Shown here in pieces: positions 14,701 to 28,300 of a stretch of DNA of 64,000 nt. The stretch is from Prochilodus magdalenae (taxonomy: Eukaryota; Chordata; Actinopteri; Characiformes; Prochilodontidae). The DNA lies in the NCBI GenBank assembly GCA_024036415.1, contig JAMWET010003878.1:338001-402000 (forward strand), given 5' to 3'. A program made the translations under genes and the position numbers. Within the stretch, counting starts at the first letter, position 1. The number at the start of each line of letters is the position of its first letter. The notes under the pieces are model-generated. The model did no database searches and was not told the DNA's origin. It saw only the letters and a program-made list of their open reading frames with translations.

Positions 14701-16271
14701 GGCTAATCTGTTAATTGCCAGGTTTATTGGGTATGTTGAAGTAGGGGAATTATCAAACAGTGCTGGACACTGGCCTCCAGTAGCTGTGCACTGCCACTCT
14801 TGGCCTTTTGGAAGTCATGTATATGTCACTGATTGTACATGAAACCTGTTACGAATATATATTATTGTCTGTCACAGGCTTTTGATCAAACATACAATAT
14901 GTTTAGGCATTAGTTTAGCACTACCATACTACTATAATCCCACAAGGCTGCGAGCACAAAATAAGTTTAATAGTTATTGGTTAAATCAGAGTGTCTGTAA
15001 CCAAAATGTGGGCTATGCATTTGGGGGGCATATACACCCAGTTTGCAGTAGAAGCAAAATAAGGTCCATATGCCCTAAAAACGATCCGAGAGAGCAAGAG
15101 AATAAACGGAATATGGAATAAAAAATTTGTAGGGAAAACTGCCATTTCCTTTCTGCTTTATCTTCAGCTAGCCTTACCAAGTCACATTGTTTATTAATGA
15201 CTGCAGTGAACATAAATGTCTTGTGCATGCGTATGATTAAATAGGGAAAAGAACAGCTTTAGCAGCATGTGCTGTGTTGTCCCCAGTACCTTGGTTAAAT
15301 AATCCTCAAATAAGCCCCAAATACTGGTACAATATCCTGTTGTTTCAGTGCATTGGCACCAGCAGTACCCACATAGAAGTACATTTATTGTTGTTGTGAT
15401 GTAACACTGATTTGTTCATAGAGGTGTTTCTCCCTCATTTTATGACAGTCTTATGGCATTTATGGCTCAACCTGTAGGCCTAGCTGTAATGACCAGTGGG
15501 AGTGTTTTGTCTGGTTTGCCATTTATTCATCATCAGTTCCACAATTAATAAAACATGGGATTAAGCATTTTAAAGGGTTAATAAACTAAAATAATGTATT
15601 CATAAATGTCCATATGATACACGTGGTGGCTTTCATATTATGTGAAATCTCTTAACGCACACAGTAAGTGTTGACAAAGTGAAAGGAAACTGTACATGGC
15701 ATAGTGCTTGTATCAGTTGACTAATCATATATTAATCGATAGATTAACTAATTATATGAATTAAACAAGCGCACAAACAGGCAGGAAGCATGGAATAGTA
15801 TCATTGCATAAAATACTAAGAGTATTCATGTATAGCCCGTCTAGGGAAAAGGCCGCTCACATTTGAGATTTGAGTGACTGCAGGAGCGGTTTGAAGCTGT
15901 TTGCCAGCGTGGAGACGTGATTGGCCAATGGCAGGCCTGTCAGCATGCGTGATGAGAGACAGGTCCATAAGGTCAGCATAAACCCAGTGCCAAGCCTCAG
16001 GAGCCAGGAGATAACACCCAGCATACACATCTCAATAACGCTTGCACTGTCAAAGCTGCAGCCATCACGCCACGCTTAGCGCCTACTGCAGTCCGCCTCG
16101 TTAATTATTAATCGATTGGAGGATGGTCTGAAGAAAGAAAACCCTGCGCACATATATCGCCATCAAGGGCTCTTCTGGCTGTCATATCCGCAGCAAATTC
16201 CATGACAGGTCCCTGAAGAGCCCGGAGCCTGGGCCCCATGAGATGCCGAAAGGGACACACACACACTCTCT

Positions 16272-16304
<33 letters not shown>

Positions 16305-19300
16305 ACAGTCTCTGTCCAAGTCAACTGTCCAAGCTGGACCATTCAGTAAACTCTTACACAGAAGTGGAAGGAAGAAATGGAATTAATGCAATATGGTCAC
16401 ACAGCAATGTGTCTAGTCTGGGATTCTGTAAAAACTAACTTTACACAATCCCCCCTCATTCCAAATGCAGTCAATCAGCCGTTACATGCTTGGTCTCCAA
16501 AGTTTACTTCTACAGTTTTGTACTAGAGCTACACGCCCATTAGAGTTAAGAAGTGAGGGAAGTTTATACCCTCCAGTTAGCATTATTCAAACTGCATGGC
16601 TAAATCACACATTTGCAGACGGTTGGGTTGTTACATAATTTCAAACAGACTTGCTTATGTAGTTCCTCACATGGCTCTCTTAAAAAAAAGATAAAACTTG
16701 TTATCTTTAATCTTCTTAAACCTGTCATCACCTGGGACAGGTGGCCGTAGTGGTAATCGCTTTGATCAAGCCGGTCCCACTAAAGCAGTTAATGGCCTAG
16801 TCTGAAACTGTTCTATTGCTGGGGCTCCCCTGGGGGTCTTTGGAACCGACTCTGACCCTCTGTGGTTCGCATCTGGAGCAATGGCTATTGCTCGGCCAGA
16901 GAGGGAAAGCTAGAAAGGGAGCAAGGGAGAGCTAGAGTGAAAAACCCGTCGTCATAGCTGCCAACTGTGTTTACAGCTGCGCGGCATCAAACATTCATCA
17001 GATGCCATCTTTACAGTCTGTGATGTGAAGCAATCAGCATTTCACAGCCTGTCAAATGATGTCTACCTGGCAGTGTCAAAAAGAAAAATGGCTCAAACAC
17101 ACACACAGGTTTTTCTTCCTGGCTGTGACTACTGACAGCCGAAGCAAGCTCATATGTTAAAATATTAATTCTACCTAAATTCTTAAAGCGCTCTAATGGC
17201 AGCAAAACTTGAAAATCAGCGCTCATGTGTAAATGATCTCTTCTTCTTCCTCCTCCTCTCACCCTGTTTTTTTATCTTTATTAGAAATGCAAGAAGACAT
17301 TTGAGGCGCCGTAAATTGGCCATGTAAATGCACAGCTCCTTTAGCCTGAGCAACACTAAACTTTTTCACAGTGAGACTGCATTCTGCAAATGGACAAAGA
17401 GAGGGAGACTTTCTTCTGCTCACTGTCTGCAACGAGAACTTCCACAGCTTCTTCCTGGAGGTAGAGGCACAATGCTTGATCTGATCTCTGTCACTGTGTG
17501 CATGTTTGGCAGTGCTATAGCACCATCTGCAGGCTCAAATGGACAATGCAGAAAAGAACTCTGGGTGACCCCTCTACAGGCTCTGCTGATGCATGCCACA
17601 TTCATCTCTCTCAGTCTTCGAAAGAGCCACATCTAAAAAGCGGCATTTTATGAAGATTTTAGCTGTCACAGTCTCCCCCTCTCGTTGTGCCTCTCTCTGT
17701 CTTTCTCTCTGACTAGAGACTGTGTGCTTGTCAAAACTTTAGAAGAGCTGTTTCTAGACTCATTACTGAAGCACAAACAAGTAATAAAATGTATTCCGGG
17801 TTTTTCTGTTTGGATCTGGGTGCAGGGCTTGGGATGCCTTCTAAGGATTCGCCAGCAGTTTCTCCTTAAATGCAGACCAAGCGTCCTTTCAAGATTACCT
17901 AATGAGCCTGGGTTCTATTTTAAAACTGAGCTGCCGCAGTCTGATACGGAGGAAAGCTTCAAAAAGTGTGCAAGCACTTAGGCTGGAGATTATCCAATCA
18001 GTGACAATAACCCACCACCCTGCATGCAATGACTCGATTGCTCACATTTGCACACACAATAAGTGATACAGCTGGAAAGCTCTGGCCTTAACATACCCTG
18101 CTATACCACAGTGCAGTAACATGGTAAAGACTAAGACCTGGGCTTTAATACCCTTTGAATCTGCATTCACAACATGCGTCTGGGTATATAAACTGGCTAT
18201 GTAAAGTATTTATTGGGAGACAAAAAGTTATGGATCAAAACAGATAAACTTTTTTTGCACCATTCGAAAATGCCAGCTTCCCTACACTTACATTGTGTGA
18301 AACTTCCATGGCAAATGGACCAACGGACATGGACAAATCCTGTTACTTATTTATTTATTTACGCTAGTGAGACAGTTTGTGCTTAGTCTGCATGTTCAGG
18401 CGGAGAAGCACTCTTTGAGACACAGATTTCTCTGTGTCTGTGGATGAAAAGCCGTGTCTTTTGAGAGGGAGTGGAGCTGGGAGAGGGAGTATGTATAAGC
18501 TCTGTGCTGTGAGGGAGGTCAGCTCCGTGGCCTCGGGGATTTCCAGCAGCAGAGTGTGTGTGTGTTCTTGGAACAGGCACGGCTGCCGGAGCCTATAGCC
18601 GCGGACAGAGAAACCACAGTGCAGCGGACGCATTATAGGTGTAAACCCTAAGAACTGTGATTTCCGGCTGCTTTATAAATAATGTATGGTAACGTATATT
18701 AAAGCTAGGCTCACACATGAGGCGGGTGGCCCTGGCATAGCCCGGAACGCAGGGTGCAGAAAAAAAGCATAGAGTCTGCTCTAATTATGCAGATGTGAGA
18801 GGCAAGCAGAGGCCATCTGCCCATGTCTGACTCGCTTACCTTAGTTACCTACGGCCTACAGGAGAAAATGAGAAAGGTGTTCATTAACTTAGCTTCACAC
18901 TGCTACAGAATGCTCAGAACACATCACTGCTGAGCTGGTGGAAGTGGGAGCGGTGGTTGCACATAGTCTCTTGCTGTGTTCAGCCTCGGGAACAAAAAAG
19001 GCTCAAAACCAAGATGAACTTTACAGAGTGGCTACCAGGGATTAAAGTTGGAGTGCTGAAATTTTGAACAGCATATACGTGATACGAATGGTGACGCCGT
19101 GCAATAGGGTTTGTCTTTTTCAATAGATTTGTATACATCAAACAGAATGTATCATAATGTGCTTTCATATGGCAGGAGACAATATACACACATAACTAAA
19201 ATATCAAAAGCTGGCCTACACGCCTGCTTACACTTTCCCTCTTTGCACCTCAGCCTGCTCGTGGTTACAACAAAAAACAGAAGTCAGGTGTTTAAATACA

Positions 19301-22300
19301 ATACTAAGATACCAGATGTTTCAATATGTAGTGTGTCTACAGTTTTCCATTATTATTCCTTCATTGTAGACTAGCTTTCAGAGTTTTAACAAAATCTGCT
19401 GGTTCTCCAGGTCTGGACTCTGGGGTGGGTCCTTCTTTGATTGATATGCAATTTTTCTTCTGTTTTTATCTGTTTACTCTTCTTAGTAATAACTTATATG
19501 CATCTTTTTAGACCCATAATGCTGGGTTGTCATCTAACAGCAGAGGGATGGGCATAAACACCTGTGGATTTCATCAGATTGAAAGCGAAGCTTGAATTTC
19601 TACTTTTTCTTAAAGACAGATTAAAGTACTGTTTATCTGATGGGGATAGTTTTTTGTTGTCTACATTTTTTATTTTCTCTGAGGTTTTAAGGATTTTTTT
19701 CAAGAACAGTATGGGAAATCATCTGTTCATCTGTTGTTGTTTTTTTCTTTTCCCTTTGACTTTTTTTCTATTATACCTTAACATAAATATTTATTGAAAA
19801 AAACGATAACAATAATTTACATACATTTTTTAATTAAAACGAAAGAAATTAAAGGTAAATGAAGGCTTTTGCAAAATTTAGCTTAGCATCCTCTGGAGTG
19901 TTCCTGCTTCGTATAAAGATCTGATCTGCCTAAAGCAAGCATCTAAAAACAGTACAGAGATTTTCTTTCTCTTCTTTTCGTATACATGAGCATTAGGCTC
20001 TCATCTGAACTGTCATCTGAAACTCCACTCTTGGTTTTAGTTTCAGCCATGGTGGACCTAGGTGCAACAGTGTATAATAAAAGTTTTTAAATAAAGTAAA
20101 TGTTGATACTTATTGATAACTGCATCCTGATTTAATTGTAACCATACATTTGACAAATCAGTTTATGCGCCATTTCCTCAGGAACTCTGCATCTTTAGCT
20201 TTGTATGTAATGTATGTGAATTGCCAGTCCAGCATCAAGAGGGTTTTTTTTTGCTCTCTGTGAGCCGCATGAGGGAGCAGCCAGCGGCAGTTCTCCCTGC
20301 TTCTCTCCACAGTTGGCTGACACCTCCCCTCCAGGGGGCGCTGCTCATTCTAGCAGCACAGAGGGGAGTGCAGCTTGTGCTTTGTCTCCCAGAAAGCCCT
20401 GCCTCTAAAAATACCCACTTCGCTACAGAAGAGACCCATGCTCTGGAGGGTTTTGGAACAACACCCACCACAAGGACAGTTTTTATACTGCACAGTGTGC
20501 CACAAAGGTGAAGTCCATGAAAGCATATTGCAGCCCTGGAGGACGGCATTAAAGTGTTAAGTGCTCTGTCTGATGATCAAATGATGACTGTTCTCGGAGC
20601 ACTAAGATAAATGTGGTTTATCACTGATGAGTGATTACTTTGTCAGTCTGTCTTCTCGCTAAGAGGTAGGCCTGCTATGGAGACATACCATAGAGGAAGA
20701 ATGGAGGACTTACCAGGAAGGCAGTGATGCTCCTTTGAGTGCTCTCCCACTGAAAGCAGCTGTTAATGTACTGCAGTGTATACAGAACAGCCGTGCTGAT
20801 CCTTCTCACACGGTAAATGTTGCGCGCTAACAGCTAATGGGGGACAAAACAGTAGTTAGCAAGATGTGCTCGGGGACGTAATGTTCACAACACAACGTTA
20901 AGTGAAGTGTGGAGAGGCTTTTTACAAGGAAGCTTAGCTGGTGATAAATATTAATGCATCGAGTCATGCTAGGGCTCGGTGCTGATGCAAAGCCATATCG
21001 GGCCATATTGTTATACACCAGCAGCAGGTGACAGACTGCAAAACACCAGTGGTGATCAATAAACTGACCTTTTTATTGAATTTCGGGTTGTCCTCCACAA
21101 ACTTCTTTTCTTTAGGTTTGAAGGTTCTGACAGCAGCTTTGACCTGTGAAAGAAAAAGTTGAAAGCGGGGACAGGTTAAAGCCATTTCTGAGTGCAAGCA
21201 GTTCATCCTAGCATGTTCTGCTGAATGTGGAGAAAACGTTGGGAGGTCAGGTAACACCCACCCTATGCCTAATCAGTAAGTAAGTTATTTAGAAACAGAA
21301 TACAAAGTAGTGTGGAAGCTAACCTTTAATATGAAAATCATCAAACCATTTCCTTAGTCAAACCACACCTAATCTGCCTCTTAAAATTAGGCTGCATATG
21401 TTTGAGAGGGCTAAGCAGTATCCTATATATATCCTAGTATACTATATTTAGTGCCCACTATTCAATTTACAGCTACATTCTCACCGGGTTGTAGAAAGTG
21501 CTCATCTCCAGAGTGATGCTTCCTTTGGACGGCCCTGACAAATCCTCCTTTTTCAAAAGGGTGGTTATCTGCTGTCCATTGGAAACCTGAACATTAATGG
21601 TGTGTGTTAACATTACTATGGCAAAATAAACAGCAAAGTGTGGGCTTAGAATTCAATGATTCTGTGTCACAGTTTTGATTATTTGATGACATAAAGATGG
21701 AATATAAGCTCATCCAAATCTCAAAACCACACTGAATGCAGACACGACCATAGAATTCTAAGCCGCCAAAATATGTAGATCTCTTGTGGGCTATGTTTCC
21801 AAAGTAGTACTCATCAAAAGATTAATGCATAATAAATAAAGGTCACATATTTAGTCTCCCAGATATAAATAGGCAAGGCATGAAAAATAGGGCAAAAACA
21901 TGAAAACAAAGAGGCTATTTCTGCACTTACTGTCAGCAAAGGAATTGCAACTTTTCCCACAAAGTTCCGTGATTTGTCCCCATCTTCACCAAAAACGGTC
22001 AGCTCCAAGACATCATGGATGTCCTTAATTGGGCTGTAAAAAGGCCACAGACTTTCAAAATGCACTCAAGTTTGAGAATGAGGAGCGTTTGAACCGAAGT
22101 GGCTTACAGTAAATCAGTCTAATACAAGTTAACATTAGATGCTGCAACCCATCTGCAGGGAGGACAACAGTAAACATATACAGTATTTAGACAACAAAAG
22201 ACTTGTGTGCCACTTACAATGTAAAGACTGTTTTCCATTCTGGATTCAAGGTCTTGTAGATAGTTTGAGATTGTAGCTTGCAATTTCCAAGCTCCAGCAC

Positions 22301-25300
22301 ACAAAATGGGTCACTCTTACCTTCAAGGGTAAAGACAATGATTTGCATGTGAATTCTGAATTGATGAAGATTCAATTAAATTCTAGTTGCATCTCAAATC
22401 AAATCACTACCATTCAGATCAGTTGAGGGAAGGTCTGTGGCCTTCACAATCTTGACCTGGAGATATCCGACATCCTGTAGGTTTGTTAGAGAGTTCCCAA
22501 AACTCTGCACACAAAACAAACAGTACCATTCTAGCATTCTGATTCATGAAACAACCAGTTTAGTGTATCTTACAAACAGGATGTTATTTAGCAGTGACTG
22601 CAAATCCAGATAGATCAGATAGACTGAGAAAGCTGGGAAAAAAGAGAACAGAGACTAACGTATTGCTTCAGCATCCTTTCATAGGCAGGCAGATGGTCTA
22701 ATGGAGCGGATTCCATGTCAGAAACGGATGCTCCAGGGCAGGGGGTGCGGGTGACCGAGAACACCAGCCGGCCTTTGCCTGCACCCACCACATGTGAGTA
22801 TGACTGCTTCTGGTTGATGGGCAGTTGCGACAGGTCAAACTCCAGCCTGCACATAACACCAGGTACCATTTTAAACCAATAATAAAAATACTGTAGATAA
22901 TAAAGAATTATACCTCCTAGAATCTCCATGCAGTTTTAGATAGTTTATCATTCTAAAATATTTCATCTATTTAATTCTATTAGATTTTCTTTCCTCTAAT
23001 GCCTTCTTTAAATTACAAAACGAAAGTGGGGATAACCTGACTGTATGGTAATAGAAGTGGGTATACTCATATCACAGATGTTCATTGAAGCACTGATGTT
23101 AACACCATGCATATGGATGTAATTTAGCCAAACAGCAGTCTGTCTGTAAGAATGTTTAAAGGCTCACAGATTCTAATAAGACTGGCTACTTGCTTCATGA
23201 TACTCTGATTTAGTGGTAATGTTTGTTCTGTATAAACGTATTGATATACATCCCCATTTATGGTCACTTGTGGACAGACATTCTATTTATAGTGTACAAC
23301 ATTTGTAAAATAGGGAAAGTTTTTTATAATGATGATAAAGAAAAGTTGATGTTTTTGCTGCAGAAAGAAAAAAATTCATGTCATGAAATCAAAGCAAAGG
23401 AAAAAAGTGCACAAATCAGAAACGGAAATTAAATGTAAATGTAATTTATTATGTCACTGTTATGTATTTAGTAGAATAGTGCAAATCAAATGTGTAGCAA
23501 AGCACAAGTCTTCTAGTAATGATGATACTAATAATGATGATGAAATTAATTTGACCCTATATACTATATAAAAACATGCCTGGGGAACAACTGCTGTTGT
23601 TAATCCTTGAACGTGATAATGGCTGAGTGAGAAAAACTTCTTGTTAAGGAAAGTAAAGTATTAAATTAAGTATGAACATACGTTCCCCAGCATTCCTCGC
23701 GCTTTCGGCCCCTCTTGCTGAACACCTCCACCACCAGCATGTCTGGTAGGCCATCATCAAAACGGTTAAAATCAAACATCTCCCTCCACTGTGGGTTGGC
23801 TTTAATGCACTGATTCTGAGAGAGAGAAAGAGAGAGAGAGCACAGTAAGCAGGCTTAAGGCAGTGCCACTACTTAGACAGTTAACATGACAGGTGAATTA
23901 TGTTTCATTCAGCCAGACTAAGGCTGGGTATGGCAGGGGGGAGGAGGGGAAACGGGGCATTTTGGAGAACATGCTTGCGTCTCCTCCCTGGGATTACAAA
24001 TCCTCAAATCTTGACACCATCCAATTAGAATGAGCTTTGTTAAACAAACAAGCAAGCCCAAACAGAGCCATAGCTGTTAAAAAAAAACAAAAAAAACAAA
24101 AAAAAAACACACACAAAAAACACAGGACCAGCGCTGGGTGGAATCATCTGGGGGGGAGGCCAACACACTGAAGCAGAAGCAGATGAGCAAGGCATGCTGG
24201 GTACGCAAATGAGCCTAGCGAAAAACAGCAGCAGAAGCATCAGGAGAGCCACGGTGCCAGCCACAGACGAGCTAATGAGCCACTCTCAGCGAAACCTTAG
24301 AGAGAGGAACTACAGAGAGTGTGACACAGAGAGGGGGAGAAGTATAAAGGTATGGAAAGCATGTATACAGAGTGACACATTTTGAAATAATCGGCTGCGT
24401 CTCTCACCTTGCTGCGGAACCTCTGGTCACCCAGGCTGAAAAGGACATATACATCGCCCTGGATTCCCTCAGGCATTTCCTGACCCTCTACCAACACTAC
24501 TGCGTACAGTTCACTCCACACCTGGCTCTTCTGCGTGGCAGCCCATCGCCCCTGCTGTAGCTGACCCTGAAAAGCAACCCTTACTACGTTATTCATTTTT
24601 CATCGCTTTTAATACAGAAATGCCAGAATTTTCTTAGAAAAGAAACATTCAGTATAACGTATGTCTCAAGACAGCAATGTGCTTTTTTCACCACCACAAT
24701 CTGGAATATGGGCAGTCACAGAAATGGACGTAATATCCTAAACTCACACTAAAATAGCACATTTTGATGTACTCTTGGTCTAAAATAAAATAACCTCAAA
24801 GCCAAAGGTGTGGCCAAACACTAAACAGAACTGTACTGTTTTATCTGTCACTAATATACGCAGTAAACGGAGCAGCTAAATGTAACTAATCGATCTCTTA
24901 TGATTGGATTTTGTGAAAAAGGAAGGGAACTATACACATTTAGTCTCTCCCCGCATTTGTTCTCTGACAACAGTGTACCACAAGTCCTTATTTTTGAAAA
25001 TGTACTGTTACACACATTTGGATTGCACAGACTGCTCTTGAAATTCGTAAACAAATGAAAGAGCAGACAAAGAATAAGTTATGCAGCTGCTTTGCATTTC
25101 TGCTGTGATGAAGCAATTGATCAAGGAATTTCTTTTCGCGCTGTCACGGATGCATTCAGCTGCTTTAGCATTTACACTATGTATGATGTGGTGATATCGG
25201 TCCCTGAAGCACCTATGAAGATAGTTTGAGTGTTTAGATTATAACTCTTATAAGTCCTACTAGATCCTGTTCACACCTCTACTTGGCATTTATGAATGGC

Positions 25301-28300
25301 TCGCTGAACTTGGCAGGTGTAAACAGGCCATGAAAATACTGTCATTTGAAAATACTCAGTGTGTATGGAAGCTGTTGCTGTTATTCTAAAGTAAAATCAA
25401 TGTAGTGTGTGCTACTTACATCGGGTATTTTAGAATGTCTTTGAGCCGCTTGCTTTATATACTTATAATACTTTAATATCAGTATTACCTTAAGAAGTGA
25501 TGAATTAACAGATTATCCCCCTGGGGTGGGTTTATTTCCTCCCATTTAATGCTAAAAAAACTACTCAAGTGCTCCCCCTTGTGGGGATTGTTATATTAAG
25601 CAAAAAAAGTGACAGTAGTAGCTACCATTCGCCATGGCTATTTGCATAATGGTGATGGGTGGCATATTTTCAATTTATTTTTAGCAATCTTTTCGACTGA
25701 GCTATTCCTGCGAGTTTGTATACTGGTAAGTTGCCGAACAATAAAACAACAGAAAACATCTGACAAACAATGTGTTGCAAAAATAGCAGGATCCACAACA
25801 TTCAGCCTATTCAAAAGTGACAGCGATGTCCATATCAATGAACGATCGTTTAAGAGTGCAGGTCCGTAACATAGATGGATGGCAGTGTGGAGAAGAGATG
25901 ACTCATGGGTTGATGGCCCAGCATTTTAAAAACAGTGGCGTCTGTGAACAGCCAAACAGGTCTGCCAGTAATCAAAGAGCAGAGCTGTTAGCAGGCCACG
26001 GCTGGTGTGGGAGAGGGACTGAGCTTGTGCCCCATTAACAGCAGTCCCTGTCAACCACTCACTGCACGCTGCACACACCGCCCTGCATTAGCATGTAATG
26101 CGATGGCCATGTCTCCATAAACAAGGCTCTTTAAAAAGAGAGAGTGAGAGATAAGGGGGGCTGCGGAGGGGTTTTTGGGAGAGGGATATAATGTTCATTC
26201 GAGCCAAGTCATCCCAAGTGTTTATTTTGGACAAATGTGCGATCTGTGCGGCCAATAAAACAATTCCACTTAACAGTAAGTGGCCCCTAAAGAGAGGCTA
26301 TTCCTGGTGCTAAAAGGGTCGGGGGATTGCTTCCATATGGTGGGACAGCATGGGGACGGGGGGCGAGGCGCTCGAAGCTCAGCCCATTTGGCTTCCGCCG
26401 CTGAGCTGTCCATCCACAGCTGTGATATTACATCTTAACATCTGGGTTATAGCTCGCCATGCCTGGGAATGGGCCGCAGCTCAGATCCTCAGCATCCTAC
26501 GCTGGCAGAGTGCCTTGAAGAGCGGACACACATACATATACACACATACACTCACGCAAGCTCAACCCCCCCCCTCGTCAAAGTGAGGCAGCACCACACA
26601 TTGCACGCCACTGCAGTTGCCAGCCTCCATCTCGGAGGCAGTGTCAGTGTGGCTGTGATGGCGCAAGTGTGAGAGAAAAAGGAGAAGACGAGAAGATGAG
26701 AGGACAGTCTTCCGCCTCTCCCGGATAGGTGTCAAATAGAGCTGGGCCTCAGCTGTGCCGACAGAGAGATGCGATTCAAGCCTGGTGCAGAATAAACCGC
26801 CAGTGTGAAAGTCACAGAAAAGCAGTCACCTTCGGAAAGTAAGACCAGTTGAACCTCATCAAAGTTCAGATGAGTTGTCTAAATCCATATTTTTAGGGCG
26901 AAGTCTGATATGAAACTTGAGCCACATCTGCCTGTGCATATTTTGCTATTCCATGTACGCTAAATTTCCTTACTGAAGTATAAGAGATATCAGTGCATAT
27001 ATAGCCTAGGCGTAAAGCCACACCAACAGAAGTGAAATAATGAGAGGGAGCGTCCATCCAGGAATCATCTGAAGTGCCTCTTGGCTCTCCTTCTATAAAT
27101 GACAGATATTGTCTCTTGCTGACACTAAGCACTTTTGGTTGAAATTTGGCTATAGTCATTCTGAGCTTTATCAAAATGCAAATAAGGCAGTTTGACATGT
27201 TCAGACCACTGCAACATGCCGTTCAGTCCTGCTGCAGTTTCTTGATACACTGTTAGAAAAGACCCATAATTCCTAAATCAGACATACAGTTGTTAAAGCA
27301 CAAACTGATATAATCAAATGGAGAAGTCAGTCCGACAATGTGTGCTGTTTGCATTAGAACTTTCAGCAAATAAAAGTTCTATAGGAATATCATACAATGA
27401 TTTACTGCCCTCCAGTGGCAAATAACAGAGCAACTGAAGGACTTTGCTGCAGTCGTAAAAAAGTACTCTAAGAATGTGCATTTCATTGTGAATGCACATT
27501 GACTGTTATTTTACAGCTTGTTGGAGATTGTTGCAGAACATGAAAGAGAAACTGTGTAAAACAACATGATTAGGACATGTACAGTTTGCCTCAAGAATGA
27601 ATCCATCACCTTATTAAAGCTTCCTTTCCTCTTCAGTGGCCACTTCTGGAATAGAGACACAATAGTCACAAAAACAACAGTGAATATCAAAACTAGCTGC
27701 TTATAGTTGACATACATTAGTATGCAAATGTCTTGGACACATAAACAAATTGTTTAAAACCTTAAGACAAGTTGTAGTTGTGAGCTTGTCAGGAGAACAA
27801 AGGTATGGTTTAATTTAATAAGGTCTGATTTAATTTAATAAAGGACTGTCTAGCAAAACTAGATACTGGATGATAATGGACTGCGTTGAGAACAGAGTTG
27901 GCACTGGTAAAACCTAAACACGCACATGTACATAAAATCCATACTAATATATCGATGTATTTGTATTTATTGTATTTTATTTGTTTGTTTGTTTGTTTTT
28001 TTGAGGAACTAAACACTTGAACAGTTTTTTAAAACATACATTTCGTTTGGTGGGCCCTTCAGCGATGGTCAGCAAGGCGTCTATGACTATCACTCCCATG
28101 TCATCCTCTGGACTGGCTGCATCGTCTAAACGCAAGATCATCTCGCATGTTCTGTGAAAAAAAAAAAAGGAGGAGAAGAAAGAAAGCTGTTTTACCAGAA
28201 AACAGTATTTTTTTTGATGAGTTACTCAAATGCTGCTACTGCAGTAGATGAGGATTACCTGCAATAAGCATCAATGCATACATGTTAATGAAGGTCTGGT

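Larger units (their letters stand above)
7591..20713 (-). other. 13.1-kb mctp2 intron (no coding signal)
   Basis: It holds a repeat fragment at about 9630-9850, a SINE-type tail at 13728-13776, CT/CA microsatellites and one transposon remnant near 19400-19720. Large parts (about 8560-8970 and 10850-12160) look unique and contain homeodomain-type TAATTA/ATTAAT words, which would fit conserved noncoding DNA. That is untested. Confidence 0.6.
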
